Of a stretch of DNA of 64,000 bases, positions 53,221-62,618 are shown in pieces. The DNA comes from Harmothoe impar (Eukaryota; Annelida; Polychaeta; Phyllodocida; Polynoidae), in contig OX381708.1 in NCBI GenBank assembly GCA_947462335.1, forward strand, positions 7,812,001 to 7,876,000. The letters run 5' to 3'. Both the position numbers and the translations under genes were made by a program. The notes under the pieces are model-generated. The model searched no databases, had not been told where the DNA came from, and was given only the letters and a program-made list of their open reading frames with translations. Position 1 is the first letter of the stretch; every line of letters starts with the position of its first letter.

Positions 53221-54909
53221 ATGTCGTCTGACGGGGCCATAGTGGCTGGGGAACAGGGTCAACTCCTAGACTTTACCATAGACGTGGAGGGTCACAGCTT
53301 CAGAGTTAATAAGTGCGTCATGTCTGCAGTGAGTGACTACTTCCGTGCTATGGTCACTGCCGGTCTGGATGAAAGTCTCAAGGATAGCGTCAAACTGGAA
53401 GCAGTCAGTGTAGTAGCCATGGAACATCTCATCCACTTTGTATACAAAGATAACATGGAGCTGACCAAGGCTAACGTAGCGGAGGTGCTGGATGGGGCTG
53501 TTTACCTCCAGATGCACTCAGCTATTACTGTGTGTACAGACTTCATGCTGGACAACCTGGATGCCACACTGTGTTACAAAGTGCTCTCTGTGTTCCAGAA
53601 CTACTCCTTACAAGACAGCATTAGTAAGGTCAGGGCCTACATCAAGGCCAACATGAAAACCATTGTCGCTGAGTGTGATCCTAGTTTTATATCGTACGAT
53701 GAATGCTGCGTCATCATCAATAACTGGCAGTGTTCTGAGTTTGATCTTTTCTACTTTGTCAGGAAATGGTTGGACACTGACCTTGGAAAGCGTAACCCGC
53801 ATTTCATGGATCTCATGTCCCGTGTTCGCTTTTGTCTGATGACTAGGGAAGAACTGAGAATGATAGAAAAATGGCATTTGATACATCTTGACTCCTCTCG
53901 TATTCCCATGACACATTTTCCCATGGTTCAACATGCGCTTAAATACCATGATTTACCAGTGCACCGTAGGGTATTGGATGATTCAGAACAGACCAGAGTT
54001 CGGAGTCAGCCCACAGTCACAGTGTTCTGTGCCGAATTTGATGCACAAGTCTGCTACATATTAGAGGCAGACAAACAGTGGAAGAAGATGTCGGGCTTTT
54101 CTGGAGGTGATGGTCGTTCTGTGTCTACCAAGACAGTTGTAGTGAACAACTTTCTGGTGGTTGGAATTGGTCGTCAATTATGGATGTTTGACCCTCGTAC
54201 ACTAAGCTGGACTGAACTTGCAAAAAGGCATACTAGAAGGCAAGCCCACCTCCATGCAATGGTACATCATGCTGGCTACATCTATGTTCTTGGAGGAATA
54301 TGGATGTCACGCAGTGGAATTGACACTGTGGAGAGATATGACTTCCAAACCAATGAGTGGAGTTCCTTCACGACACTCCCAGAGATACGCTTGATGTACG
54401 CAGCATGTGTCTACCAGGACTCTATCTACATCAGTGGTGGTAAACATGAAAAGCGTGGTCACTGTTTATCCAAAGTAGATTGTCTGAACCTCAATACACT
54501 ACAGTGGCAAAGTAAAGCCCCGATGTTGGAGGCTCAAGTTGAGCACAAGATGTACACGATGAAGCTGAATGGTAAAGAAGTTATATGTGTCCTTGGCAGC
54601 AGGTTCCAGGTGGAGTATAACGACCCATCAGCAGACCAGTGGTCTAAGTTTGACTTCTCTTGTGGCTACGAGCTTCCAGAGGATGAATCAAATGGGTCCA
54701 TCACGATCACCAAAGGCAATACCCTGTACTTTGTTGACAATCACTGTGCAGGGGAATGGTACAATGGGGGTGTGTGCTTGGAGTTGACATTTCCAGAAGA
54801 AGGCAATGAAGTCAGTGTGAAGAAAATCAAGCATTTTTGCCCAAAACCTTATGGGAAAAAGGACATGAATCTCTGTGGAACCGTCCTTGCTCTTCCAGCC
54901 TACAAGTAA
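53221..54909 (+). CDS. BTB-BACK-Kelch protein (KLHL-like), MSSD group, with N-terminal deletion
   Basis: 562 residues from MSSDGAIVAG. An in-frame ATG at 53176 lies upstream of the acceptor (AG 53197-53198) and is probably intronic. Compared with the sisters, 15 nt encoding LRAQW just before the BTB core are missing in frame. BTB at about 8-112 (LLDFTIDVEGHSFRVNK), BACK at about 115-218 (SEFDLFYFVRKWL), linker YHDLPVHRRVLDDSEQ, propeller at about 262-550 with YIYVLGGIW and SIYISGGKH. The lost residues belong to the first BTB helix, which in KLHL proteins helps dimer contacts. Otherwise intact; a predicted CUL3-ligase adaptor whose dimerisation may be altered. Confidence 0.9.
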   Translation: MSSDGAIVAGEQGQLLDFTIDVEGHSFRVNKCVMSAVSDYFRAMVTAGLDESLKDSVKLEAVSVVAMEHLIHFVYKDNMELTKANVAEVLDGAVYLQMHSAITVCTDFMLDNLDATLCYKVLSVFQNYSLQDSISKVRAYIKANMKTIVAECDPSFISYDECCVIINNWQCSEFDLFYFVRKWLDTDLGKRNPHFMDLMSRVRFCLMTREELRMIEKWHLIHLDSSRIPMTHFPMVQHALKYHDLPVHRRVLDDSEQTRVRSQPTVTVFCAEFDAQVCYILEADKQWKKMSGFSGGDGRSVSTKTVVVNNFLVVGIGRQLWMFDPRTLSWTELAKRHTRRQAHLHAMVHHAGYIYVLGGIWMSRSGIDTVERYDFQTNEWSSFTTLPEIRLMYAACVYQDSIYISGGKHEKRGHCLSKVDCLNLNTLQWQSKAPMLEAQVEHKMYTMKLNGKEVICVLGSRFQVEYNDPSADQWSKFDFSCGYELPEDESNGSITITKGNTLYFVDNHCAGEWYNGGVCLELTFPEEGNEVSVKKIKHFCPKPYGKKDMNLCGTVLALPAYK

Positions 54910-56389
54910 CAAGTATAACTATCAAGAGAAGCCTGACGTCACATGGCCAAAGAACGAAATTGTGTTCTGGACCGACCCTTAATTTTTGATTTTTTTAAAG
55001 ATTTGAAGATGATGTTTTGTAGGTTGTCCAAATATTTTCACGCTTCTTATCCCTGAAAGTTTTTTGTAAAAACACTTTTTTTTAAATCAATCTATTTAGT
55101 ACCAAATCTCTAGATTTTTAGACCATGTTACTAGAACACTATTTTTTAGCCCAAAGACAGGTCTTTTGCCAAACTTAATTGACCCTGGGAAATGACTCAC
55201 ACTGTAATTGAAATCCAAGTAACTTGAATAATAGATTCCAGTTTTATTGTATTATTAATAAGGAACAACTAGAGAATTTACTTCAATTCATCCATTGATG
55301 TATCATCAGTTTCCAAATTACCTAAACATAACCTCAAATGAATAAGGCTGCATAAAATTAATTATCACCTTTGCAGACAATTTTTTGAATGATATGGTGA
55401 ACAAGGGAGGCTTCTTTTATTTTGTTTATATAATTTTCTAGGCCATGAGGGAGGTGACATTTTTTTCATATTTCTAATGATATGGACATCCCTTTCTTTC
55501 CAATATTGTTAGAGCTTTGGGCCAACCAATTCGAACTCAAGAGTTTGAGTTTTGAGTTTAATAATTTTTATTGGCAGAAATCCTCTACAAGTAGAGTCCT
55601 TAGACTAAAGCCAAGATACATACAAACATCATATATGCAAATACTGCTTCCACAAACCTTTTACATGAGGTCAAATAATGGATCCATCAACAACGGCAGC
55701 ACAAGGTCCACATCCCGGTTATGAGTGTACGAAACAAAGACAGCTGGGCACGATTAAGGTTATCGCAATCATGTTCATAAATGCAATTCATAGAATGACA
55801 TCCTTGTCACGGTATGAACGACATATATTCAATGAGATTCATATATATCCAATCTATATGAAATCAAGAAACTCTTTTAAACATATGAATTTGAGTAAAC
55901 CAAGTGGGATAGAAGGTTTAAATATAATTTTTCTGACTGCAATGGAAGCAATGTCTGATGTAGTTTTTATTATTGGTAAGTTTAATTCACATGCTGTTCT
56001 GGATAAGTGGAAAATTGTACTTTACAATAATGGAAATACTGAACTGTCACACAGAGTGTAAAAAAAGCTCAGAACAATTGTCTAAGGATATGTACATGAC
56101 TAAGTTTAAGAATCCAGGAAGCTGTAAGAATCTATAACAGGTATATTGACAAACCCATTCAAGAATACAAAAGATTGCTGAATACAAACTGGTATTTTGT
56201 AGAATGATCTTGATATTTAGAGTACTGTGTACCTCCTATGGGTAGACCTAATTCAGACTACCAAATAAAAAAACAAATGAAAACTCCCTCGATGAACTCC
56301 TCCTGGGAACCTCTGGAGGTACCTCCAAATACAATACAACACAATTAATATGAAGTCAATATATGTATTTAAAGAAATGTAACTGCATA
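54910..56389. other. Intergenic sequence with a family G relic
   Basis: 55344-55480 begins like MITE family G (AAATTAATTATCACCTTTGC) but has no right end. The 127-codon open frame at 55678-56061 has no recognised domain and no paralogue in the window. I do not support it as a gene. Confidence 0.45.
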
Positions 56390-56809
56390 AGTCACGGTAA
56401 TAAAACCTGGTTCTAAAATATTTTGGCTGACACTTTTATATCCTGGTATTGGTAGCCATGCATGGGTATGATGTAACTGAATGCCTGTATCAAGGATGAA
56501 ATAAAAACTGCTAACAAAAACCGAAAGTGCCTCCTTATCCACTATTTCGATTTTAATTTCAAAACAAATGTTCTGATAGCAACTTTTTCTACCTAGGACA
56601 ACAAAGCATGCACATTTGGTTTGATCAAAGGCTGTTAGCAGATGTGGTTCTGATAACAAACACACATCAAAATAATTCAAGATTATTCAAGTTGAAACTT
56701 GTAGCATGAGTTGCACACTGATCAGCTTTTGCTTTGGAGACAGATCAGTCTTCAAGATGTGCATCACCAAATGTGTAGCTTCAGAGTCTGTATTATAAAT
56801 ACTGTAAAT
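56390..56809. repeat. Segmental duplication upstream of the kelch gene at 58260
   Basis: Matches 60950-61522 upstream of the next gene copy: shared phrases CCTGGTATTGGTAGC, ACACTGATCAGCTTTTGCTT and ACAGATCAGTCTTC. The other copy has about 200 extra nt (61138-61340). Confidence 0.75.
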
Positions 56810-57267
56810 GTATTAATTTTCGCTCAGTACATATTTTCGTGCATTTCGCGCACATAGGTGTGTGCGCGAAAATTTTGCACAAAAAATTTGCTTTCCAATG
56901 ATGTCTGGCACTCTAAGGTAGATTCACCCGAAGACAGACACACACCTCATGTCGGCCACTTTTAGCATAAAGAAACATAATATAATGAGAATTCTATATA
57001 TATGCCCTACATGTGAGTGTCGCAATAAACATAAGGGCTATTTATTTCTGCGATAAGAGAATTTTAGTCCCCCCCCCAAAAAGATATTTGAACAGTCATT
57101 TGGGGCTGTAAAATCCTTAATAATTGTCCGATTGAAAAACCGTAAAAACTGACATGTAGCTAAAGATCACCTGATTGCAGGTGCGCGAAAATATGATTGC
57201 GCGAAAATGCCTTCATGTGCTAGGTGCGTGAAAATTTAGCTGCGTGAAAATATCTACGTTTACAGTA
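56810..57267. mobile_element. MITE family E, complete copy with an empty site
   Basis: TACTGTAAATGTATT at the left and TATCTACGTTTACAGTA at the right. In the duplicated region the matching place (61523-61524) has only TA between ATAAA and GCCCACAT, so the element is absent there and the target is TA. Confidence 0.88.
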
Positions 57268-57580
57268 GCTCACATAGTTAGTCTACTCCTTTTCACAGGA
57301 GCTGTTATCAGAATGGGCAATGATTTGGGCTTGGTGCTGGACTTCACCATCATTTGATGATTTGAAAGGAGTTAGTTGTTTTATTTTGCCTAGATAAGAA
57401 ATAGACTATAAGGCTACATATAATAAAGCCGAAACAGGATACTGTTATCATATTGTGCCTTTTATTCAACTCATGCGGTTAATATACGCATCAGCATGCA
57501 AGCACGTATGCATCGGTATACTTGCTGAATCTATGACAGGAAAAATGGTTTTGTTTGTATGAACACATCAGTAGTTTGTT

Positions 57581-58022
57581 TAGGGATGTCATTGGTATCC
57601 AATTTATTCCGATTTTGATTATCACTATTTTGGTCTCGAAATTCCGATTTTTTTTCGATTTTTCGATACAGATAAATAACAGCTATTTAACAGTCAAAAG
57701 CCATGTTATCACCTGTTTTTCAAACCCAAATAGAATTCATAATACTCAACATAACCATAGGCTAGTTGTAAAAGTGTCGAATTACATTAAGATATATTGC
57801 AGAACCATTTCTATATATGAGACCTCTAGGGACAAGATTTTGTCATGCAAAAAGATGACCAAAAAATGCTTTAATCTGCCTTATTTCTACAGTTTAATGA
57901 AGCTAGTAATTAAAAGTAAAAGTAGGTCAAAAAGTGTATCGATTTAACGTTTTTGTCGATACGATAATCGGAAATCCAAAAATACCGAAATTTCGAATTG
58001 GTACATATCGATGACATCCCTA
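57581..58022. mobile_element. MITE family I, complete copy with a near-empty site
   Basis: TAGGGATGTCATTGGTATC at the left and CGATGACATCCCTA at the right, with many CGATT/AATCG phrases inside. The duplicated sequence near 62010 reads through (CAGTAGAACAACCCCC) without it. Confidence 0.85.
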
Positions 58023-58259
58023 GAACAAACTCCACCTATCTGATTCTGAAAGTGTTAAAATGGATTCCAATGCTTGTTGGTCCAATTTGTCCTGCAACAT
58101 TTTGTTAAAGGAAAGCATGCTAATGTGCTATTTGTTTTTAAACCAAACATCCTGATATTCATGAAAAAAGTTATAAACTGTGAACCTATGTAGCAAATTC
58201 TTGATGGCTAAGGCATCGCTTTCTCTTTCCCTTTCAGATCCTGTCCAGTTACCCCAGCG

Positions 58260-59978
58260 ATGTCTTCTGACAAGGCCATAGTGGCTGGGCTGAGGGCCCA
58301 GTGGGAACAGGGTCAACTCCTAGACTTTACCATAGACGTGGAGGGTCGCAGCTTCAGAGTTAATAAGTGTGTCATGTCCGCAGTGAGTGACTACTTCCGT
58401 GCTATGGTCACTACCGGTCTGGATGAAAGTCTCAAGGATAGCGTCAAACTGGAAGCAGTCAGTGTAGTAGCCATGGAACATCTCATCCACTTTGTATACA
58501 AAGATAACATGGAGCTGACCACGGCTAACGTAGCGGAGGTGCTGGATGGGGCTGTTTACCTCCAGATGCACTCAGCTATTACTGTGTGTACAGACTTCAT
58601 ACTGGACAACCTGGATGCCACACTGTGTTACAAAGTGCTCTCTGTGTTCCAGAACTACTCCTTACAAGACGGCATTAGTAGGATCAGATCCTACATCAAG
58701 GCCAACATGAAAACCATCGTCGCTGATTGTGATCCTGGTGTTATATCATACGATGAATGCTGCTTTATCATCAATAACTGGCAGGAGAATGAAGTTGATC
58801 TTTTCTACTTTGTCAAGAAATGGCTCGATGCCGACCCTGGAAAGCGGGACCAATATCTCATGGAACTCATGTCGGGTATCCGGTTTTGTCTGATGACTAG
58901 GGAAGAACTGACAATATTAGAAAAGAGGTATCAGATGAGCCTTGACTCTTCTGGGACTCCAGCCCCATGGTTCCCTATGCTGGAATATGCTCTAAAATAC
59001 CATGATTTACCAGTGCACCGTAGGGTATTGGATGATTCAGAACAGACCAGGGTTCGGGGTCAGGCAACTCTCACAGTGTTTTGTGCGGAATCTGAGGCAC
59101 AAGGGTGTTACATATTGGAAGCAAACAAACAGTGGAAGGAGAAGCCTAATTTCTCTCTTCCCAAAGACGATGCCCAAACTATTGCCAACGTTGAAGTGAA
59201 CAACTTTTTTCTGGTTGTCAGTTATACGAGTATGCTGATGTTTGACCCTCGTACACTAACCTGGACTGAACTTGCACCAATGTTGGTGAAAAAGGCTGGC
59301 TTTGTGATGGTACATCACGCCAGCTGCCTCTATGTTCTAGGTGGACTATCGGACAGAGGAGTCGTAGTTGACACTGTGGAGAGATATGACTTCCAAACCA
59401 ACGAGTGGAGTTTCTTCACGACACTCCCAGACAGACGCTTTTTGCACGCTGCCTGTGTCTACCAGGACTCAATCTACGTCAGCGGAGGGCTACAATCACC
59501 TCTCCAACAAGCAAGATCACAGAAGTCTTTGTACAAATTAGATTGTGCAAACCTGAGCGCCCTAGAGTGGCAAAGTAAGGCTCCCATGTTGGAGGGTCAA
59601 AGCGACCACAAGATGTACACGATGAAGCTGAACGGAGAGGAAGTCATTTGTGTCTTTGCTAGTGAATTCCAGGTACAGTATTACGAACCAGCATCAGATC
59701 AGTGGTCTAGGTTTGAATTCTCCTGTTATTACAGACTGCCAAAAAACATATCTGAAGGGATGGTGATCACCTCAGGCAACACTCTCTACTTCATTGACAA
59801 CATCCGCGAAGGCGTATGGAACAACAACGGACTGTGCTATAAGTTGACATTTCCAGAAAAATCTAGTGTGAAAATGATCAAGCACTTCAACCCAATAGTA
59901 GATGCTTTTGTACATAGCATGGATCTTTGTGGAGCTGTCCTTGTTCTCCCATCCTACAATAAGAAGAAGCAGTGTTGA
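58260..59978 (+). CDS. BTB-BACK-Kelch protein (KLHL-like), MSSD group
   Basis: 572 residues from MSSDKAIVAGLRAQW. BTB at about 16-118 (LLDFTIDVEGRSFRVNK), BACK at about 122-225 (NEVDLFYFVKKWL), linker YHDLPVHRRVLDDSEQ, propeller at about 270-555 with CLYVLGGLS and SIYVSGGLQ. The acceptor AG is at 58236-58237, 22 nt before the ATG. Its upstream DNA is duplicated in front of the next gene, and its BTB half is nearly the same as in the genes at 53221 and 62619, consistent with recent duplication or gene conversion. Predicted CUL3-ligase adaptor. Confidence 0.93.
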   Translation: MSSDKAIVAGLRAQWEQGQLLDFTIDVEGRSFRVNKCVMSAVSDYFRAMVTTGLDESLKDSVKLEAVSVVAMEHLIHFVYKDNMELTTANVAEVLDGAVYLQMHSAITVCTDFILDNLDATLCYKVLSVFQNYSLQDGISRIRSYIKANMKTIVADCDPGVISYDECCFIINNWQENEVDLFYFVKKWLDADPGKRDQYLMELMSGIRFCLMTREELTILEKRYQMSLDSSGTPAPWFPMLEYALKYHDLPVHRRVLDDSEQTRVRGQATLTVFCAESEAQGCYILEANKQWKEKPNFSLPKDDAQTIANVEVNNFFLVVSYTSMLMFDPRTLTWTELAPMLVKKAGFVMVHHASCLYVLGGLSDRGVVVDTVERYDFQTNEWSFFTTLPDRRFLHAACVYQDSIYVSGGLQSPLQQARSQKSLYKLDCANLSALEWQSKAPMLEGQSDHKMYTMKLNGEEVICVFASEFQVQYYEPASDQWSRFEFSCYYRLPKNISEGMVITSGNTLYFIDNIREGVWNNNGLCYKLTFPEKSSVKMIKHFNPIVDAFVHSMDLCGAVLVLPSYNKKKQC

Positions 59979-60018
59979 GAATAGCCATCCACAGAAGCCT
60001 CTTAGTGGCAAATGTAGT

Positions 60019-60361
60019 TAGGCCACTCAAAAAAATTAAATGGTATCTCATCACCGCGTGCATCACAAAAATCAGCTTTTGAGGAAAACATTTTTATATT
60101 GGGATATTTGGTATCAAATTAAAGCCATTACTGCCAGTAATGCAGTAGGATAGAAATAACTTACATTTTCCCTACTTTTAAAGATCCATAAATTCTTAAC
60201 TACTAAAATGTGAACTTTGGTCATGAAAAACGTATATCATCCCGTACAGTTTAGCCCGCAAGTAAAAAAAAAGCAGAAAAAAAGAAAAAAAAAAAAACCT
60301 CCCTCGTCACATTTTTCAGACCTTGGTGATGAGAAACCACTTTTTTTTTTTGAGTGGCCTA
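60019..60361. mobile_element. MITE family F, complete copy
   Basis: TTAGGCCACTCAAAAAAA at the left and TTTTTGAGTGGCCTAA at the right; inner TCTCATCACC and GGTGATGAGAAAC are also inverted. It starts about 40 nt after the preceding stop codon and so may be part of that gene's 3' untranslated region. Confidence 0.85.
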
Positions 60362-60564
60362 AATGGAAGTTTTTTCAAACGTCATACTTATATAAACCAA
60401 TGTTGTCCTGACATTTACAAGTGGTAGATTGTGAATTGCCTTCCCCTGTGGAATGGACACCATCATGATGAGGGTATGAAGGAGTAAAACAAGTTTGTTA
60501 TTGTGAAAGTAGCTAACAACATGATTGTATCATGTGTGATAACAAAGTGGGACTTTTAAGTACC

Positions 60565-60779
60565 ACCGTAAAACCTCGGCTATAAGCCGTATTTTATTTG
60601 GCGTTTTTATTTGCTATAAGCCGAATTTTAAGCCCCAAACTCCCATTCGGCTTATAGGCGAGGTTTAATTATGTAGAAACAATGAAAACAAATTTCAAGC
60701 ACTTATAAGCCGAATTTTTACTCCCAAACTCACATTCGGCTTATAGCCAAGGTCGGCTTATAGCCAAGGTTTAACGGTA
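60565..60779. mobile_element. MITE family B
   Basis: ACCGTAAAACCTCGGCTATA at the left and TATAGCCAAGGTTTAACGGT at the right, with GGCTTATAGGCGAGG inside as in the copy at 46850. Confidence 0.85.
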
Positions 60780-60949
60780 ATAATCGAAATAAATGAGGAA
60801 GCAATGTCAGGAGCAGCATGTATCTGTAAGTAGACAGTACTATGCTGTTAGTTGCAGAGGAGTATTGAAACATTCTATTAAACACTAAATATTGATCTAC
60901 AATAATTGTGTGTCTTCTGCCCTTGGCAGTCTATGGCTACTAGAGCTAT

Positions 60950-61522
60950 TATAATGGGACAGTAGATCCTGGTATTGGTAGCAATGCATGCATATCATGA
61001 AACTGCATGTCTGTATTCAGGATGAAATTAAAACTGTTAACAAACACCATAAGTGCCTCTTTCATCCTCTATCACAATTTTGGTCACGAAACAAATGTTT
61101 TGATATCAGTTTTTATACCTATAACAACAAAGCATGCAGAGTCCCTATCTCTTAATTATTAAGCTGCCGATGGCGTATTTGTGGCATAAATTCCGTTGTT
61201 CACCACTGCCAGGCTGTGAGCGTGGAGTACAAGCCATGAGAGTAGCATACAGCCCCCTCCCTCCAGCCCATGCCTCACCAGTCCTATGCGACAGCAAGGG
61301 CACATAAGTACAATCAGGACAGATTTCCAAGACATGGGATTTGGTTTGGTCAGAGACTGTTTGTAGATGTAGTTCTGACAACAGACACATCAATATAACT
61401 CAAGATCTTTCAAGATAAAATTTCTGGCATATGTTGCACACTGATCAGCTTTTACTTTGGAGACAGATCAGTCTTCCAGATGTGCATCACCAAATGTGCA
61501 GTGTCAGTGACTGTATCATAAA
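60950..61522. repeat. Segmental duplication upstream of the terminal kelch gene
   Basis: Second copy of 56390-56809. 61138-61340 is present only here and includes a GC-richer piece (CTCCCTCCAGCCCATGCC), an unclassified insertion. No tRNA-like structure was found in it. Confidence 0.7.
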
Positions 61523-62127
61523 TAGCCCACATATTTGGTCTACTCCTGGCTCCAGGAATGGGCAATGATTTTCACAACCTATCTAATTGTGAAAGGTTTA
61601 TTATATCAGTGGACCAGTACAATGGATTTCTATGCTCATTGGTTCCATTAGTCCTGCAGTGTTATGTTTAAGGAAAGCATGCAAATGTGCTACTTGTTTT
61701 TAAACCAAACATTCCAATATTCATAAATAGCTCACATATTTGGTCTACTTCTGGCTCAAGGAGCTGTTGTCAGAATGGGTTATGATTTGGGCTTGGTCCC
61801 AGACTCGCTTCACCATCATTTGATGATTTGAAAGGGGTTAGTTGATGACAGAATAAATGCTTTTACATGCATATGTACGCACCAGTACACTTGCCGATGA
61901 ATTTTCTTGAATATGGATTATGACAGAATTTTTTACAAGCATGGATGCATCAGTATACTTGCTGAATCAATATGACAGGAAAAATGTTTTTATTTGTATG
62001 AACGCATCAGTAGAACAACCCCCACCTATCTGATTGTGAAAGGGTTAATATATATCAGTGGACCAGTACAATGGATTTCTATGCTTATTGATTCCAATAG
62101 TCCTGCAGTGTTATGTTTAAGGAGAGC
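61523..62127. repeat. Internally repeated upstream segment
   Basis: The phrase ATAGC(C/T)CACATATTTGGTC occurs at 61521 and again at about 61727, and CAGTGGACCAGTACAATGG at about 61610 and 62056. The upstream region has thus been duplicated again in tandem. It corresponds to 57268-58110 of the previous gene. Confidence 0.7.
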
Positions 62128-62229
62128 TACCGTAAAACCCCTCCTTTAAGACAAATTTATTTTGGGATTCATTTTTCCTACAAGACAGATTTTTATCTGA
62201 AAGAAGGGGGTCGTCTTAAAGGGAGGGTA
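62128..62229. mobile_element. Short family B variant
   Basis: TACCGTAAAACCCCTCCTTT at the left and AAAGGGAGGGTA at the right. It occupies a place where the sister upstream sequences run on (GCATGC..AATGTGCTA). Confidence 0.65.
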
Positions 62230-62349
62230 CTTGTTTTTAAACCAAACATTCTGATATTCATGAAAAAAAGTGAACTTATGTAGCAAATTCTTGATGGCTA
62301 AGACATCGCTTTCTCTTTCACTTTCAGATCTTCTCTAGTAGCCCCGGCC

Positions 62350-62574
62350 ATGTCGTCTGATAGCGCCATAGTAGCTGGACTGAGGGCCCAGTGGGAACAG
62401 GGTCAACTCCTAGACTTTACCATAGACGTGGAGGGTCGCAGCTTCAGAGTTAACAAGTGTGTCATGTCTGCAGTGAGTGACTACTTCCGTGCTATGGTCA
62501 CTGCTGGTCTGGATGAAAGTCTCAAGGATAGTGTCAAACTGAAGGCAGTCAGTGTAGTAGCCATGGAACATCAC
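62350..62574 (+). pseudogene. Truncated 5' BTB copy (MSSD group)
   Basis: Codes MSSDSAIVAGLRAQW through SVVAMEH, about 75 residues of the BTB domain, then breaks off. The following DNA is the intron end, acceptor and start of a second copy. Its own acceptor AG is at 62326-62327. The frame runs 22 codons into the next copy's leader and stops at 62640. It cannot make a whole adaptor. Confidence 0.85.
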
Positions 62575-62595
62575 ATCTTTGTGTTTCCGCTTTCA

Positions 62596-62618
62596 GATCC
62601 TGTCCAGTTACCTCAGCG
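62596..62618 (+). other. Second acceptor and leader of the terminal kelch gene
   Basis: The acceptor TTTGTGTTTCCGCTTTCAG (AG at 62595-62596) and the 22-nt leader match the gene at 53221, not the copy just before it, which shows from where the duplicated piece came. Confidence 0.75.

Noticed and set aside
55678..56061. 127-codon ORF as a gene
   Set aside because: No domain, repeat signature or paralogue seen, and the region is AT-rich and flanked by repeat relics. It may be a decayed retroelement piece.
61138..61340. tRNA or SINE in the extra piece of the upstream duplication
   Set aside because: No B-box of the form GGTTCGAAT and no cloverleaf could be found by eye. Left as an unclassified insertion.
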